This document shows, in pieces, positions 8,921-19,760 of a DNA stretch of 64,000 nt. This DNA comes from Betaproteobacteria bacterium. Its GTDB lineage: Bacteria > Pseudomonadota > Gammaproteobacteria > Burkholderiales > Thiobacillaceae. The position numbers and the translations under genes are program-made. The notes below the pieces were generated by a model. That model saw only the letters and a program-made list of their open reading frames with translations. It was not told the origin of the DNA and did no database searches. Every line of letters starts with the position of its first letter. The stretch's first letter is position 1. The stretch spans positions 182,703-246,702 of the forward strand of contig JACRAU010000011.1 of assembly GCA_016234655.1 (NCBI GenBank), in the 5' to 3' direction.

Positions 8921-10269
8921 CCACGCTGCTCGCCTTCCTCGTCACCATCGCGCTGCTGGTCGTGGTGCACGAGTTCGGGCATTACGCGGTGGCGCGCCTG
9001 TGCGGGGTGAAGGTCTTGCGCTTCTCGGTCGGCTTCGGCCGCATCGTCGCCAGCCGCCACGACCGGCACGGTACCGAATGGGCCTTGTCCGCCATCCCCA
9101 TGGGCGGCTATGTGAAGATGCTGGACGAACGCGAAACAGCGGTCGCGGCACAAGACCTGGCATCCGCCTTCAATCGCAAAAACGTTTGGCAGCGTAGCGC
9201 CATCATCCTGGCCGGCCCCATGGCCAATCTGCTCTTGGCCGTTTTGCTCTATTGGGGCCTGTATCTCACCGGCGTTCCCGCCTTCAAGCCGATCCTGGGC
9301 GAGCCGCCGGCCAACTCGGCCGCCCATGCGGCCGGCATTCGCGCTGGCGAGACCGTCACCCGCATCGGCGGCGAGCGCATCGAGAGCTGGCAAGACATGC
9401 ATTGGCGGGTCTTGCGCGAAGGCATCGACGCCGAGCGCCTCGAACTCGAAACCCGGGATGCCGCCGGCCATCTCTATTTCCGCACGCTCGATCTGAGCAC
9501 GGTCGCCGATGCGGACCGGGAAAACCGCCTGCTCGAAACCCTCGGCCTGATGCGCTTCATGCCGGAGATCGCACCCGTCATCGGTGAGTTGTTGCCGCAA
9601 GGCCGCGCCGCCTCGGCCGGCTTGCAATCGGGCGACCGCATCCTGGCCGTCAACGGCCAAGCGGTCGAACGCTGGGATCAATTGGTCCAATATGTGCGGC
9701 AAGCGCCCGCGCGCAAGATCGAGTTGACGGTCGAGCGCGACAAGCGGCCCATGCTCATCGCCGTCACGCCGGATGCGAGCACCGAGGCCGGGCAAACCAT
9801 CGGCAAGATCGGCGCCGGGCCGCGCATCCCGGCCGGCACCTTCGAATCGCTGCAAACCCGGATGCGCTATCCGCTCGGCGCGGCGCTCGTGCATGCCGTC
9901 GACAAGACCTGGGAGCTCTCCAGCTTCAGCCTTGAGATGCTGGGCCGCATGGTCATCGGCCAGGTCTCGTTGAAAAACATCTCGGGGCCGGTGACCATCG
10001 CCGATTACGCCGGGCAATCCGCGCGCAGCAGCCTGAACAGCTTCATCGCGTTTTTGGCGCTCATCAGCATCAGTCTCGGCGTGCTCAACCTGTTGCCCAT
10101 TCCTCTATTGGACGGTGGGCATTTGCTGTATTATCTGGCGGAAATAATGACCGGCCGGCCGGTTCCCGAGCGGATACAAGAAATCGGGCAAAAGGTCGGC
10201 ATGGCCTTGTTGGGCGTACTGATGTTTTTGGCTCTGTTCAACGATTTCCAGCGCTTGCTGACACAATGA
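8917..10269 (+). CDS. rseP: Site-2 protease RseP (regulator of sigma-E)
   Basis: An inner-membrane zinc metalloprotease that cleaves anti-sigma factors and leftover signal peptides. The 450-residue protein has HEFGH at 18-22, two PDZ domains in the middle (around 115-290), and LDGGH near 398-402, which supplies the third zinc ligand. The ATG overlaps the dxr stop (ATGA), and the stop overlaps bamA in the same way. Confidence 0.97.
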   Translation: MTTLLAFLVTIALLVVVHEFGHYAVARLCGVKVLRFSVGFGRIVASRHDRHGTEWALSAIPMGGYVKMLDERETAVAAQDLASAFNRKNVWQRSAIILAGPMANLLLAVLLYWGLYLTGVPAFKPILGEPPANSAAHAAGIRAGETVTRIGGERIESWQDMHWRVLREGIDAERLELETRDAAGHLYFRTLDLSTVADADRENRLLETLGLMRFMPEIAPVIGELLPQGRAASAGLQSGDRILAVNGQAVERWDQLVQYVRQAPARKIELTVERDKRPMLIAVTPDASTEAGQTIGKIGAGPRIPAGTFESLQTRMRYPLGAALVHAVDKTWELSSFSLEMLGRMVIGQVSLKNISGPVTIADYAGQSARSSLNSFIAFLALISISLGVLNLLPIPLLDGGHLLYYLAEIMTGRPVPERIQEIGQKVGMALLGVLMFLALFNDFQRLLTQ

Positions 10270-12593
10270 AGAAACATATACCAAGCATCGCGCTCGCCGC
10301 AGCGCTCGTTTCCACCCAGGCCCACGCCTTCGAACCGTTTCAGGTCAGGGATATTCGCGTCGAAGGCATCCAGCGCACCGAGGCCGGCACGGTCTTCAGC
10401 TATCTGCCGGTCAAGGTCGGCGAAACGCTGACCGACGACAAGGCCTCCGCCGCGATCAAGGCCCTCTTCGCCACCGGTTTTTTCAAGGACGTGCGCCTCG
10501 AAGTGATCGACGGCGTGTTGATCGTGCAGATACAGGAACGTCCGGCCGTCGCGCAGATCGACTTCTCGGGCATGAAGGAATTCCAGAAGGACGAGATCAA
10601 GTCCGGCCTCAAGCAACTCGGCCTGGCCGAAGGCCGCATCCTGGATAAATCCATGCTGGAAAAGGCCGAGCAAGAACTCAAGCGCCAATATTTCAATCGC
10701 GGCATGTACGCGGTGGAGGTCGCCGCCCGCACCTCGCCGCTGGAACGCAACCGGGTCGCGGTCAATTTCGAGATCAACGAGGGCGACATCTCGAAGATCC
10801 GCTCGATCAACATCATCGGCGCTAAGGCATTCAAGGAAAAAGACCTGCTCGACCTGTTCGCGCTGCGCACGCCCGGCTGGATGACGTGGTGGACCAAGAA
10901 CGACCAATATTCCAAGCAAAAGCTGACGGCGGACCTGGAAGTCTTGCGCTCGCACTACCTGAACCTGGGCTATCTGGAATTCACCGTCGACTCCACCCAG
11001 GTCTCGATCACGCCGGACAAGCAAGACATTTACATCAGCATCAACGTCACCGAGGGCGAAAAATACACGGTGTCCGGCTACAAGATCGCCGGCGACCTGC
11101 CGGTGCCGGAGAAAGACCTGGATGCCTTGGTCAAGCTGAAGACCGGCGACGTGTTCTCGCGCGAGAAGCTCAACGAATCGGTCAAGAAGATGGCCGACCG
11201 CCTAGGCAACGACGGCTTCGCCTTCGCCAACGTCAACGCCGCGCCCGAGATCGACAAGGCGAAGCATCAGGTCGCCTTCACCTTCCTGGTCGATCCCGGC
11301 CGCAAGGTGTACGTGCGGCGCATCGAAGTCGCGGGCAACAACAAGACCCAGGATCAAGTCATCCGGCGCGAGATGCGCCAACAGGAAGGCGGCGCCTATG
11401 CCGCCGACAAGATCACCCGCTCGCGCGAGCGGATCGAGCGGCTCGGCTACTTCAGCGAGGTCAATCTGGAGACCCCGGCCGTGCCCGGCACCACCGACCA
11501 GGTGGACGTCAACGTCTCGGTCACCGAAAAATCCACCGGCAACATCCTGCTTGGTGCCGGTTTTTCCAGCACCGAAGGCATCGTGCTGTCCGGCTCGGTG
11601 TCGCAGAACAACCTGTTCGGCACCGGCAACAAGCTCTCCGTCCAGCTCAACAGCGGCAGCGTGAACACGGTTTACGCGCTGTCCTTCACCAACCCCTATT
11701 TCACGCCGGACGGCGTCAGCCTCGGTTACGACATCTATCGCCGCGACCAGGACACCGCCAGCCTGGGCGGCATCGCGCAATACCAGACCTCCACCCTCGG
11801 CCTGGGCGGCCGCCTGGGCCTGCCGATCAACGAACTCGACAGCATCAACCTCGGTGCGGCGATAGAGCAATACACCCTCGACCTCAGCGCCGACAGCCCG
11901 AACAATTTCAAGAAATTCGCGACCGACTTCGGCGGCGATGCCACCGGCGTGACGACCAACAGCCTGCGCCTGGATGCCGGCTGGGCGCGCGATTCGCGCA
12001 ACAGCCTGCTTTACCCGACCGCCGGCAGCTACCAGCGGCTGTATGGCGAGCTCGGCACCCCGATCGGCGACCTCGAATACTACAAACTGAATTACCAATA
12101 CCAAATGTATTGGCCGCTCTCCGGCAACCTCACCCTGATGCTGAACGGCGAGATCGGTTATGGCGGCGGCTTCGGCGACAAACCGATGCCTTTCTTCCGC
12201 AATTTCTATGCCGGCGGCAATACCTCGGTGCGCGGCTTCGAATCCGGCACGCTGGGGCCGAAGGCGCTCGATAGCGCCGGCTCGGCTTATGCCATCGGCG
12301 GCGACAAGCGCCTGGTCGGCAACGCCGAACTGCTGTTCCCGCTGCCCGGCCTGGGCAAGGATCGCTCGGTGCGCATGAGCCTGTTCATGGATGCCGGCGC
12401 CGCCTTCGGCCCGGACGATTACCAAGGCCGATACAGCAGCATCGCCTTCGGCGACATCCGTTATTCCGGTGGCGTGGGCTTTACTTGGTATTCGCCGTTC
12501 GGCCCCTTGAAGTTTTCCCTGGCCAAACCCATCAACGCCAAAGACGACGATAAAACCCAAGCCTTCCAATTCCAGTTGGGCTCGGTGTTCTGA
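10266..12593 (+). CDS. bamA: Outer-membrane protein assembly factor BamA
   Basis: The core of the BAM complex, which folds and inserts beta-barrel proteins. It has 775 residues, with a signal peptide ending near AHAF, five POTRA domains over about 25-345, and a C-terminal 16-stranded barrel. The conserved lid motif is seen as VRGFESGTLGP. The protein ends in phenylalanine (QLGSVF), as barrels recognised by BAM usually do. Confidence 0.97.
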   Translation: MKKHIPSIALAAALVSTQAHAFEPFQVRDIRVEGIQRTEAGTVFSYLPVKVGETLTDDKASAAIKALFATGFFKDVRLEVIDGVLIVQIQERPAVAQIDFSGMKEFQKDEIKSGLKQLGLAEGRILDKSMLEKAEQELKRQYFNRGMYAVEVAARTSPLERNRVAVNFEINEGDISKIRSINIIGAKAFKEKDLLDLFALRTPGWMTWWTKNDQYSKQKLTADLEVLRSHYLNLGYLEFTVDSTQVSITPDKQDIYISINVTEGEKYTVSGYKIAGDLPVPEKDLDALVKLKTGDVFSREKLNESVKKMADRLGNDGFAFANVNAAPEIDKAKHQVAFTFLVDPGRKVYVRRIEVAGNNKTQDQVIRREMRQQEGGAYAADKITRSRERIERLGYFSEVNLETPAVPGTTDQVDVNVSVTEKSTGNILLGAGFSSTEGIVLSGSVSQNNLFGTGNKLSVQLNSGSVNTVYALSFTNPYFTPDGVSLGYDIYRRDQDTASLGGIAQYQTSTLGLGGRLGLPINELDSINLGAAIEQYTLDLSADSPNNFKKFATDFGGDATGVTTNSLRLDAGWARDSRNSLLYPTAGSYQRLYGELGTPIGDLEYYKLNYQYQMYWPLSGNLTLMLNGEIGYGGGFGDKPMPFFRNFYAGGNTSVRGFESGTLGPKALDSAGSAYAIGGDKRLVGNAELLFPLPGLGKDRSVRMSLFMDAGAAFGPDDYQGRYSSIAFGDIRYSGGVGFTWYSPFGPLKFSLAKPINAKDDDKTQAFQFQLGSVF

Positions 12594-12610
12594 TTGCAGG
12601 AGATTCACAT

Positions 12611-13102
12611 ATGAAAGCCGCCATTACCGCCTTGCTGATCGGCCTGAGCCTGGCGCAGCCGCTGCTCGCGGCCGAACTCAAGATCGGCTTCGTCAATACC
12701 GAACGCATCTTCCGCGACTCCGCGCTGTCGCAAAAGGCGCAGAAGAAGCTGGAAAAGGAATTCGCCGTCCGCGAGCAGGACATCCAAAAACAGGTTAAAC
12801 AGGCACGCGACCTACAAACCTACCTGGAAAAGGAAACGCTGACCCTGCCCGACCCGGAGCGGGCCAAGAAGGAGCGCGAGGTCGCCAACCTCAACCGCGA
12901 CATCCAACGCGCCCAACGCGAACTGCGCGAAGACCTGAATCAGCGCAAGAACGAAGAATTCGCCGGCATCCACGAAAAGGCGCGCGGCGTCATCCTGGAC
13001 ATCGCGAAGAAGGAAGGCTTCGATCTGATCGTCGAAAATGCCGTCTACGCCGGTCCGCGCGTGGACATCACCGATAGAGTCTTGAAGGCGCTGGAGCGCT
13101 AA
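12611..13102 (+). CDS. skp: Periplasmic chaperone Skp/OmpH
   Basis: A 163-residue secreted protein that holds unfolded outer-membrane proteins. It has a signal peptide (ending LLAAEL), the core strand KIGFVNTERIFRDS, and a long charged coiled-coil arm over about 50-120. The position between bamA and lpxD is classical. AGGAG lies just upstream at 12598-12602. Confidence 0.94.
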   Translation: MKAAITALLIGLSLAQPLLAAELKIGFVNTERIFRDSALSQKAQKKLEKEFAVREQDIQKQVKQARDLQTYLEKETLTLPDPERAKKEREVANLNRDIQRAQRELREDLNQRKNEEFAGIHEKARGVILDIAKKEGFDLIVENAVYAGPRVDITDRVLKALER

Positions 13103-13112
13103 GAGCGGCCAT

Positions 13113-14150
13113 ATGCCCGGCTACACCCTGGCCGAATTGGGGGCCTGCCTGGGCGGCTCGCCGGTGGGAGACGCCGGCCATCGCTACAGCGGCGTCGCCT
13201 CGCTCGAGCATGCCACCCCGGAACAAATCAGTTTCGTCGCCGGCGAGAGGCATTTGGCCGCCGCCCAGTGCTCCCGCGCGGGCGCCCTGCTGGTCTCCAG
13301 CCACCTAAGCCCTCGGATCGGCCAGCCGCATCTGGTAGTGGCCAACCCGCATGCGGCCTTTGCCCGCGCGGTCGGCCTATTCCACCCCGAGCCTGAAGTC
13401 ACGCCCGGTATCCACCCCACCGCCGACATTGCCGTCAGCGCGCAGGTCGCGGCCGATGCCTGGATAGGACCGAACGTGCAAATCGGCGAGAACGCGCGCA
13501 TCGGCGCGCGCAGCCGCATCGGCGCCGGCTGCTCGATCGGCGCGCACGGCCTGATCGGCGACGACTGCCTGCTGCACCCGAACGTGACGCTCTACGCCAA
13601 CTGCCGCCTGGGCCACCGCGTCATCCTGCATTCGGGCAGTGTGATCGGCTCGGACGGCTTCGGTCTGGCCTGGGACGACGACCATTGGCTCAAGGTGCCA
13701 CACATCGGCGGCGTGGTGATCGAGGACGATGTCGAGATCGGCGCCAACACCACGGTGGACCGCGGCGCATTGGACGATACCCTGATCGAGCGCGGGGCCA
13801 AGCTCGACAACCTGATCCAGGTCGCGCACAACGTGCGCATCGGCGCCCATACCGCCATCGCCGCCTGCGCCGCCATCGCCGGCAGCACCCGCATCGGCGC
13901 CCATTGCCAGATCGGCGGCGCGGCCATGATCATCGGCCATCTGGAGATCGCCGACCGGGCGATCGTCTCGGCCGGCACCTTCGTCGGCAAGTCGATCCGC
14001 GAGGCCGGCACCTACACCTCGGTACAACCCTTGATGCCGCATGCCGACTGGAAGCGCAATGCCGCCCAGTTGCGCCACTTGGACGAACTGCATCGGCGCA
14101 TCAAGGAACTTGAAAAAAAATTGTCTGAATTGGAAAGGAAATCGCCATGA
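13113..14150 (+). CDS. lpxD: UDP-3-O-acylglucosamine N-acyltransferase
   Basis: Third step of lipid A synthesis, adding the N-linked hydroxyacyl chain. The 345-residue protein has an N-terminal uridine-binding domain (to about 105), then a left-handed beta helix of hexapeptide repeats ([20 protein letters not shown] and on), with [12 protein letters not shown] at the active site. A C-terminal helix follows (about 310-345). It overlaps fabZ by ATGA. Confidence 0.97.
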   Translation: MPGYTLAELGACLGGSPVGDAGHRYSGVASLEHATPEQISFVAGERHLAAAQCSRAGALLVSSHLSPRIGQPHLVVANPHAAFARAVGLFHPEPEVTPGIHPTADIAVSAQVAADAWIGPNVQIGENARIGARSRIGAGCSIGAHGLIGDDCLLHPNVTLYANCRLGHRVILHSGSVIGSDGFGLAWDDDHWLKVPHIGGVVIEDDVEIGANTTVDRGALDDTLIERGAKLDNLIQVAHNVRIGAHTAIAACAAIAGSTRIGAHCQIGGAAMIIGHLEIADRAIVSAGTFVGKSIREAGTYTSVQPLMPHADWKRNAAQLRHLDELHRRIKELEKKLSELERKSP

Positions 14151-14602
14151 GCACCGAGACGGTCATGGATATCAAGGACATCATGCGCCACCTGCCGCAT
14201 CGCTACCCCTTCCTGTTGGTGGATCGGGTGCTGGAGCTGGCCAAGGGCGAACGCATCGTGGCGCTGAAGAACGTCACCATGAACGAGCCCTTCTTTCCTG
14301 GGCATTTCCCCAACCATCCGGTCATGCCCGGCGTGCTGATCATCGAGGCCCTGGCCCAGGCGGCCGGCATCCTCGCCTTCCAAAGCGCCGACATGCCGGT
14401 CACCGAAAATACCGTGGTCTATTTCGTCGGCATCGACAACGCCCGCTTCAAGCGCCCGGTCACGCCGGGCGATCAGTTGCGCCTGGAAGCGACCATCACC
14501 AAAAACATGCGCGGCATCTGGAAATTCACCACCCAGGCCGTGGTCGATGGCCAAGTCGCCTGCGAGGCCGACTTGATGTGCACCTTGAGGACCGTGGAAT
14601 AA
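14147..14602 (+). CDS. fabZ: 3-hydroxyacyl-ACP dehydratase FabZ
   Basis: Dehydrates 3-hydroxyacyl-ACP in fatty acid elongation and competes with lipid A synthesis for the same substrate. The 151-residue hot-dog-fold protein has [13 protein letters not shown] and [15 protein letters not shown], with catalytic His near 53 and Glu near 67 (IIEALAQ). Its place between lpxD and lpxA is conserved. Confidence 0.97.
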   Translation: MSTETVMDIKDIMRHLPHRYPFLLVDRVLELAKGERIVALKNVTMNEPFFPGHFPNHPVMPGVLIIEALAQAAGILAFQSADMPVTENTVVYFVGIDNARFKRPVTPGDQLRLEATITKNMRGIWKFTTQAVVDGQVACEADLMCTLRTVE

Positions 14603-14613
14603 GCGGCTCTGCC

Positions 14614-15384
14614 ATGATCCATCCCACCGCCATCGTCCACCCCAACGCCAAACTCGGCGGCAACGTCGAGATCGGCGCCTACACCCTCGTCGACGAACAC
14701 GTCGAGATCGGCGACGATACCCGCATCGGCCCGCATGCGGTCATCACCGGCCATACCCGCATCGGCCGCGGCAACCGGATATTCCAGTTCGTGTCCCTAG
14801 GCGAGCAGCCACAGGACAAGAAATACGCCGGCGAACCGACCCGGCTGGAGATCGGCGACCGCAACACGATCCGCGAGTTTTGCACCTTCAACACCGGTAC
14901 GGCACAAGACAAGGGCGTCACCCGCATCGGCGACGACAACTGGATCATGGCCTATGTCCACATCGCGCACGATTGCGAGGTCGGCAACCACGCCATCTTC
15001 GCCAACAACGCCTCCTTGGCCGGCCATGTCCATGTCGGCGATTACGCCATCCTTGGCGGTTTTACCGGCGTGCATCAATTCTGCCGGGTCGGCGCCCATG
15101 TCATCACCGGCATCGCCTCGGTGGTGCGCCAGGATATCCCACCGTTCATCACCGCCTCCGGCAACCCGGCCGCGCCGCACGGTTTGAACAGCGAGGGTTT
15201 GAAGCGGCGCGGTTTCAGTAGCGAGGCCTTGGCCGCGCTCAAGCGGGCCTACAAGACGCTGTACAAGTCCGGCCTGGGCCTGAGCGAGGCCGCCGACGCC
15301 ATCGCGCAAGAAGCCGCCCAACAGCCGGAACTCCGGCCCTTGGCCGATTTTTTACGCGTGGCGGGACGCGGCATCGTTCGATAG
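14614..15384 (+). CDS. lpxA: UDP-N-acetylglucosamine acyltransferase
   Basis: First step of lipid A synthesis. The 256-residue protein begins [15 protein letters not shown] and is built of hexapeptide repeats. It carries the catalytic histidine region ([19 protein letters not shown]) and the C-terminal alpha-helical part ([13 protein letters not shown]). The ATG at 14614 lies 11 bases after fabZ. Length and order match the family. Confidence 0.97.
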   Translation: MIHPTAIVHPNAKLGGNVEIGAYTLVDEHVEIGDDTRIGPHAVITGHTRIGRGNRIFQFVSLGEQPQDKKYAGEPTRLEIGDRNTIREFCTFNTGTAQDKGVTRIGDDNWIMAYVHIAHDCEVGNHAIFANNASLAGHVHVGDYAILGGFTGVHQFCRVGAHVITGIASVVRQDIPPFITASGNPAAPHGLNSEGLKRRGFSSEALAALKRAYKTLYKSGLGLSEAADAIAQEAAQQPELRPLADFLRVAGRGIVR

Positions 15385-15396
15385 AAGACGGATGGC

Positions 15397-16596
15397 ATGA
15401 ACCGCGACCACCAAGAGGATTTGGCTACGCCGCAGCCCGCCGGCAATCCCGCGTCCCCTCTCCACCATGTCGCCATCGTCGCCGGCGAGGCCTCGGGCGA
15501 TCTGCTGGGTGGCCTGCTGATCGAGGCGACGCGCCGGGCCAATCTGCCCATCCGCTTCGAAGGCATCGCCGGCCCGAAGATGCAAGGCATGGGCGCGCGC
15601 TCCCTGTTTCCGATGGAGACCTTGGCCGTGCGCGGCTATGTCGAGGCCCTGTCCAGCCTGCGCAAGATCCTCGGTATCCGGCGCCAACTCAAGCGCAAGC
15701 TGTTGCAGGACAAGCCGGCCTTGTTCATCGGGGTCGACGCGCCCGACTTCAATCTCTCGCTCGAGGCCAAGTTGAAACGCAACGGCATACCGACCGTGCA
15801 TTTCGTCAGTCCCTCGATCTGGGCCTGGCGCCGGGGTCGAATCAGGAAGATTCGCAAGGCCGTCTCGCATATGCTGCTGATCTTCCCGTTCGAAGAGGCG
15901 CTCTACGCGCAGGCCGGCATTCGCGCGACCTACGTCGGCCATCCTCTGGCCCATGCCCTGCCCGCCCAGCCCGACCGCAAGGGCGCGCGCGCGCGGCTCG
16001 GCCTCAAACCCAACGGCGAATATGTGCTGCTGATGCCGGGCAGCCGCCAGAGCGAACTCGAGCTGATGGCGGAGACCTTCATCGAGACCGCCCGTGCGAT
16101 CCATGCGCAGCGCGGCCAGGTCGAGTTCCTGGTGCCCTTGATCAGCCGCGAGACTCGCTTGCAGTTCGAGGAGGCCATCTATCGGCTTCAGGCGCACGAC
16201 ATCCCGATCCGCATCCTGTTCGGCCATGCCCACGATGCGATGCAGGCGGTCGATGCCGCCTTGATCGCCTCCGGCACGGCGACGCTGGAAGCGGCCTTGC
16301 TGAAGTGCCCGCACGTGATCACCTACAAGGTGCCCTGGCTGACCTACCAGATCATGCGCCACCAAGCCTATTTGCCTTACGTCGGCCTGCCCAACATCCT
16401 AGCCGGACGCTCGGTGGTACCGGAGCTCATCCAGAAACAGGCGACCCCACAGGCCTTGGCCGAGGCGGTGATGCACCTGTTGCAAGACCGCTCGGCGCGC
16501 GAGGCCATGCAAGATATGTTCGAAGCCATCCGCCGCGCGCTCAAGCGCGACACCCCGCGCCTGATCGCCGAGGCCCTGGCGCCTTATCTCAAATGA
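15397..16596 (+). CDS. lpxB: Lipid-A-disaccharide synthase
   Basis: A GT19 glycosyltransferase joining lipid X and UDP-diacylglucosamine. The 399-residue protein has [42 protein letters not shown] and [11 protein letters not shown], then [13 protein letters not shown]. The N-terminus carries about 20 extra residues ([20 protein letters not shown]), so a later start cannot be excluded, though no better ATG is seen. It overlaps rnhB by ATGA. Confidence 0.96.
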   Translation: MNRDHQEDLATPQPAGNPASPLHHVAIVAGEASGDLLGGLLIEATRRANLPIRFEGIAGPKMQGMGARSLFPMETLAVRGYVEALSSLRKILGIRRQLKRKLLQDKPALFIGVDAPDFNLSLEAKLKRNGIPTVHFVSPSIWAWRRGRIRKIRKAVSHMLLIFPFEEALYAQAGIRATYVGHPLAHALPAQPDRKGARARLGLKPNGEYVLLMPGSRQSELELMAETFIETARAIHAQRGQVEFLVPLISRETRLQFEEAIYRLQAHDIPIRILFGHAHDAMQAVDAALIASGTATLEAALLKCPHVITYKVPWLTYQIMRHQAYLPYVGLPNILAGRSVVPELIQKQATPQALAEAVMHLLQDRSAREAMQDMFEAIRRALKRDTPRLIAEALAPYLK

Positions 16597-17183
16597 AAGG
16601 CGCGCCCTATCTGATCTGCGGGGTCGACGAGGCCGGCCGCGGCCCCTTGGCCGGACCGGTCTGCGCCGCCGCCGTCATCCTCGATCCGGACAAGCCGATA
16701 GGCGGGCTGAAGGATTCGAAAAAGCTCTCGGCCGGCAATCGGCTGCGGCTGGCCGACGAGATTCGCGCCAAGGCCATCGCCTGGGCCGTGGCCTGGGCCA
16801 CGGTCGAGGAAATCGACCGGATCAACATCCTGCAAGCCAGCCTGCTCGCCATGCGGCGCAGCGTGATGGATTTGGCCGTCGCGCCGAACGAGGTGTGGGT
16901 GGATGGCAACCGCTGCCCGGAACTGCCTTATCCGAGCCGGGCTATCATCAAGGGCGATGAGCTGGAGCCGGCCATTTCGGCGGCATCGATCCTGGCCAAG
17001 ACCGCGCGCGACAAGACAATGGTGGAACTTGCTAGGTATTATCCTGAATATGGCTTCGATCGCCACAGCGGTTACCCTACGGCGGATCATATAGAGGCAC
17101 TACGGCTGCATGGCGTCACTTCGGTTCATCGAAGGACCTTCGGCCCTGTCAGACGTATCTTGGACGAACAGCATACGGGATGA
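16593..17183 (+). CDS. rnhB: Ribonuclease HII
   Basis: Removes ribonucleotides and RNA primers from DNA-RNA hybrids. The 196-residue protein has [15 protein letters not shown] with the catalytic Asp-Glu pair, [15 protein letters not shown], and [13 protein letters not shown] [12 protein letters not shown]. It begins inside the lpxB stop codon. It is the last gene of the long envelope block, ending 29 bases before motA. Confidence 0.96.
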   Translation: MKGAPYLICGVDEAGRGPLAGPVCAAAVILDPDKPIGGLKDSKKLSAGNRLRLADEIRAKAIAWAVAWATVEEIDRINILQASLLAMRRSVMDLAVAPNEVWVDGNRCPELPYPSRAIIKGDELEPAISAASILAKTARDKTMVELARYYPEYGFDRHSGYPTADHIEALRLHGVTSVHRRTFGPVRRILDEQHTG

Positions 17184-17212
17184 GCGATGATGCGAAAGAG
17201 GAGTAACAAGGC

Positions 17213-18079
17213 ATGCTGGTAATCATTGGCTGGATCGTTGCCCTGGCTAGCGTGTTCGGTGCCTTCGTCGCGGCCGGCGGCCACTTGGCTTCCCTTTTCC
17301 AACCCTTGGAACTGGTCATGATCGGCGGCGGCGCCTTGGGCGCCTTCATGGCGGCCAATGGCGCCAAGGGCATGAAGGCCTTTGTCTCCGCCATGCCCGG
17401 CGTGTTCAAGGGCTCGAAATACACCAAGGCCTTCTATATGGAATTGCTGGCGCTCTTGTTCGAGATTTTGAACAAGGTGCGGCGCGAGGGCCTGATGTCG
17501 ATCGAACCGGACGTCGAGAACCCGGAAGAGAGCGCCCTGTTCGCCAAGTATCCCGCCATTCAGGCCGATCACCATTTGATCGAGTTCATCGCCGACTACC
17601 TGCGCCTGATGGTCGGCGGCAACCTGAACGCGCTCGAGATCGAGAACCTGATGGATGCCGAGATCGAGACCCATCACCACGAGGGCATGGGGCCGGCCCA
17701 TGCCGTGCAGCGCATGGCCGACGGCATGCCGGCCTTCGGTATCGTCGCGGCGGTGATGGGCGTGGTGCACACCATGGAATCGCTGCACCTGCCGCCGACG
17801 GAGCTCGGCGTGCTGATCGCGCATGCGCTGGTCGGCACCTTCCTCGGTATCTTGTTGTCCTACGGCTTCGTCTCGCCGGTCTCCACCGCGATGGAAGGCA
17901 AGGTCGAGGAAAGCGGCAAGGTGCTGCAAGCGGTGAAGACGGTCATCCTCGCCAGCCTCAACGGTTTTTCGCCGCAGGTCTGCGTCGAGTTCGGCCGCAA
18001 GGTGCTCTACTCCACCGAGCGTCCCACCTTCCTCGAACTCGAGGACGACATCAAGGCACGCAAGGCCGCCGGTAAATAA
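17213..18079 (+). CDS. motA: Flagellar motor stator protein MotA
   Basis: The proton-channel subunit of the flagellar stator. The 288-residue protein has four membrane helices: about 1-25, 33-50, 170-190 and 205-228. The proline-containing loop YGFVSPVSTAMEG is characteristic. A strong ribosome site (AGGAG, 17199-17203) precedes the ATG. motB follows after three bases. No other flagellar genes lie in the window. Confidence 0.95.
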   Translation: MLVIIGWIVALASVFGAFVAAGGHLASLFQPLELVMIGGGALGAFMAANGAKGMKAFVSAMPGVFKGSKYTKAFYMELLALLFEILNKVRREGLMSIEPDVENPEESALFAKYPAIQADHHLIEFIADYLRLMVGGNLNALEIENLMDAEIETHHHEGMGPAHAVQRMADGMPAFGIVAAVMGVVHTMESLHLPPTELGVLIAHALVGTFLGILLSYGFVSPVSTAMEGKVEESGKVLQAVKTVILASLNGFSPQVCVEFGRKVLYSTERPTFLELEDDIKARKAAGK

Positions 18080-18082
18080 GCC

Positions 18083-19018
18083 ATGGCGGACGATACCCAA
18101 CGCCCGATAGTCATCAAGCGCATCAAGAAAAGCGGCGGCGCGGCGCACGGCGGCGCCTGGAAGATCGCTTATGCCGACTTCGTCACCGCGATGATGGCCT
18201 TCTTCCTGCTGATGTGGCTGCTGGGCTCGGTCAACAAGGCCAAGCTGCAAGGCATCTCGGACTACTTCAAGACCCCGATGCGGGTTGCGCTAACCGGCGG
18301 TGCCGGCGCCGGCCAGCAAACCAGCCTGATCCAGGGCGGCGGCGAGGACATCACGAAAAAGGCCATGGACCAAAAAGCCAGCGACGACGCCGAAAAGTCG
18401 AAAATGAAGCCGGAGGACGGTAAAACCACCAAGCCGGAAGTGAATAAAGAAGAAGAAAAGGCGCGCTTGAACGAGTTGAAGCAAAAACTCGACAAGCTGA
18501 TCGAGAGCAACCCCAAGCTCCAGCAATTCAAGAATCAGATCAAGATCGACATCACCAGTGAAGGCCTGCGCATCCAGATCGTCGACGACCAGAATCGGCC
18601 CATGTTCGACTCCGGCAGCGCCGTGACGAAGGCCTACACGCGGGATATCCTGCGCGAGATCGGCCGTTCACTCAACGACGTGCCCAACCGCATCAGCCTG
18701 TCCGGCCATACCGACTCCGTGCAATACGCCTCCGGACTGCACGGCTACAGCAACTGGGAGTTGTCGGCCGACCGGGCCAATGCCTCGCGCCGCGAGTTGC
18801 TCGGCGGCGGATTGCGCCACGACAAGATTCTCCGGGTAGTCGGCCTGGCCGATGCCGTCCCCTTCTCGAAGGAAGACCCCAGCGCACCGATCAACCGGCG
18901 CATCTCCATCATTGTGATGAAAAAAGAAGCGGAAGAGGCCATCACCAAGGAAAGCCAGCAAACCGAGGCCTTGACCGCCAAACAGGTCGGGGAAAAGCTT
19001 GGCAATATCAAACCTTAA
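18083..19018 (+). CDS. motB: Flagellar motor stator protein MotB
   Basis: The peptidoglycan-anchored stator subunit. The 311-residue protein has a short cytoplasmic tail, one helix (about 30-50) with the proton-carrying aspartate at 32 (AYADFVTAMMAFF), and a plug/linker segment rich in Lys and Glu. The C-terminal OmpA-like domain has SLSGHTDSV and NWELSADRAN at about 215-245. Paired with motA. Confidence 0.95.
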   Translation: MADDTQRPIVIKRIKKSGGAAHGGAWKIAYADFVTAMMAFFLLMWLLGSVNKAKLQGISDYFKTPMRVALTGGAGAGQQTSLIQGGGEDITKKAMDQKASDDAEKSKMKPEDGKTTKPEVNKEEEKARLNELKQKLDKLIESNPKLQQFKNQIKIDITSEGLRIQIVDDQNRPMFDSGSAVTKAYTRDILREIGRSLNDVPNRISLSGHTDSVQYASGLHGYSNWELSADRANASRRELLGGGLRHDKILRVVGLADAVPFSKEDPSAPINRRISIIVMKKEAEEAITKESQQTEALTAKQVGEKLGNIKP

Positions 19019-19760
19019 CCTTCCCGTGGGCCTGCCGCCGGTGCTTCAGGCCGGACTGGTCCATATGCTGGCTTGGGCCATCGTGCTCGGCCTGGTGCTG
19101 GGCGGCCTCGACCTGGGCTGGATCGGACTCGCCCTGGTCCAGGGCCTGCTCGCCGGCGCCATCGCTTATTACCTCGAGCTGCCGATCTGGTGGCTGTTCA
19201 TCAACCTGCTGTTCTTTCCCTCGATTGCACTGGCCCGGCAATGGCAACTGGCGCCGCACTGGTACCTGGCGGCCCTGGCCGCCTTGTTGCTGACCCAATT
19301 GGGCGCGGTGCGTGGCCGGGTGCCGCTCTATCTGTCGAGCCGACAGGCCAAGACCGCGCTGCTCGGCCTATTGCCGACCGGCCCCGGATCGCGCTTTTTG
19401 GACATCGGCAGCGGCACCGGCGGCATGCTCGCCTTCCTGGCAAGGGCGCGTTCCGATCTCGTGCTGGACGGCGTCGAATCGGCCCCGGCGCTGTGGCTGC
19501 TCAGCCGCCTGCGCCTCGGCCCGCGCGCCCATATCGCGCTGGGCGACTTCTGGCATGCCGATCTGTCGCGCTACGACGTTGTCTATGCCTTCCTGTCGCC
19601 CGAGCCCATGTCCCGCCTGTGGGACAAGGCAAAGCGCGAGATGCGGCCGGGCAGCCTGTTCATCAGCAATAGCTTCGAAGTCCCTGGCATTGCGCCGGAT
19701 GCCAGCATCGAACTGCACGATCTTCATCGCGGACGCTTGATGCTATGGCAAATAGCGTAA
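18999..19760 (+). CDS. Membrane-anchored class I SAM-dependent methyltransferase
   Basis: The first 110 residues or so contain three or four hydrophobic helices. A Rossmann methyltransferase domain follows, with the SAM motif FLDIGSGTGGML at about 133-144 and a later acidic strand (DVVYAFLSPEPM). The substrate cannot be told; small membrane-linked methyltransferases of this shape are unassigned. The start is uncertain: TTG at 18999 overlaps motB by 20 bases, and GTG at 19026 is an alternative. It overlaps the next gene by 16 bases. Confidence 0.72.
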   Translation: MAISNLNLPVGLPPVLQAGLVHMLAWAIVLGLVLGGLDLGWIGLALVQGLLAGAIAYYLELPIWWLFINLLFFPSIALARQWQLAPHWYLAALAALLLTQLGAVRGRVPLYLSSRQAKTALLGLLPTGPGSRFLDIGSGTGGMLAFLARARSDLVLDGVESAPALWLLSRLRLGPRAHIALGDFWHADLSRYDVVYAFLSPEPMSRLWDKAKREMRPGSLFISNSFEVPGIAPDASIELHDLHRGRLMLWQIA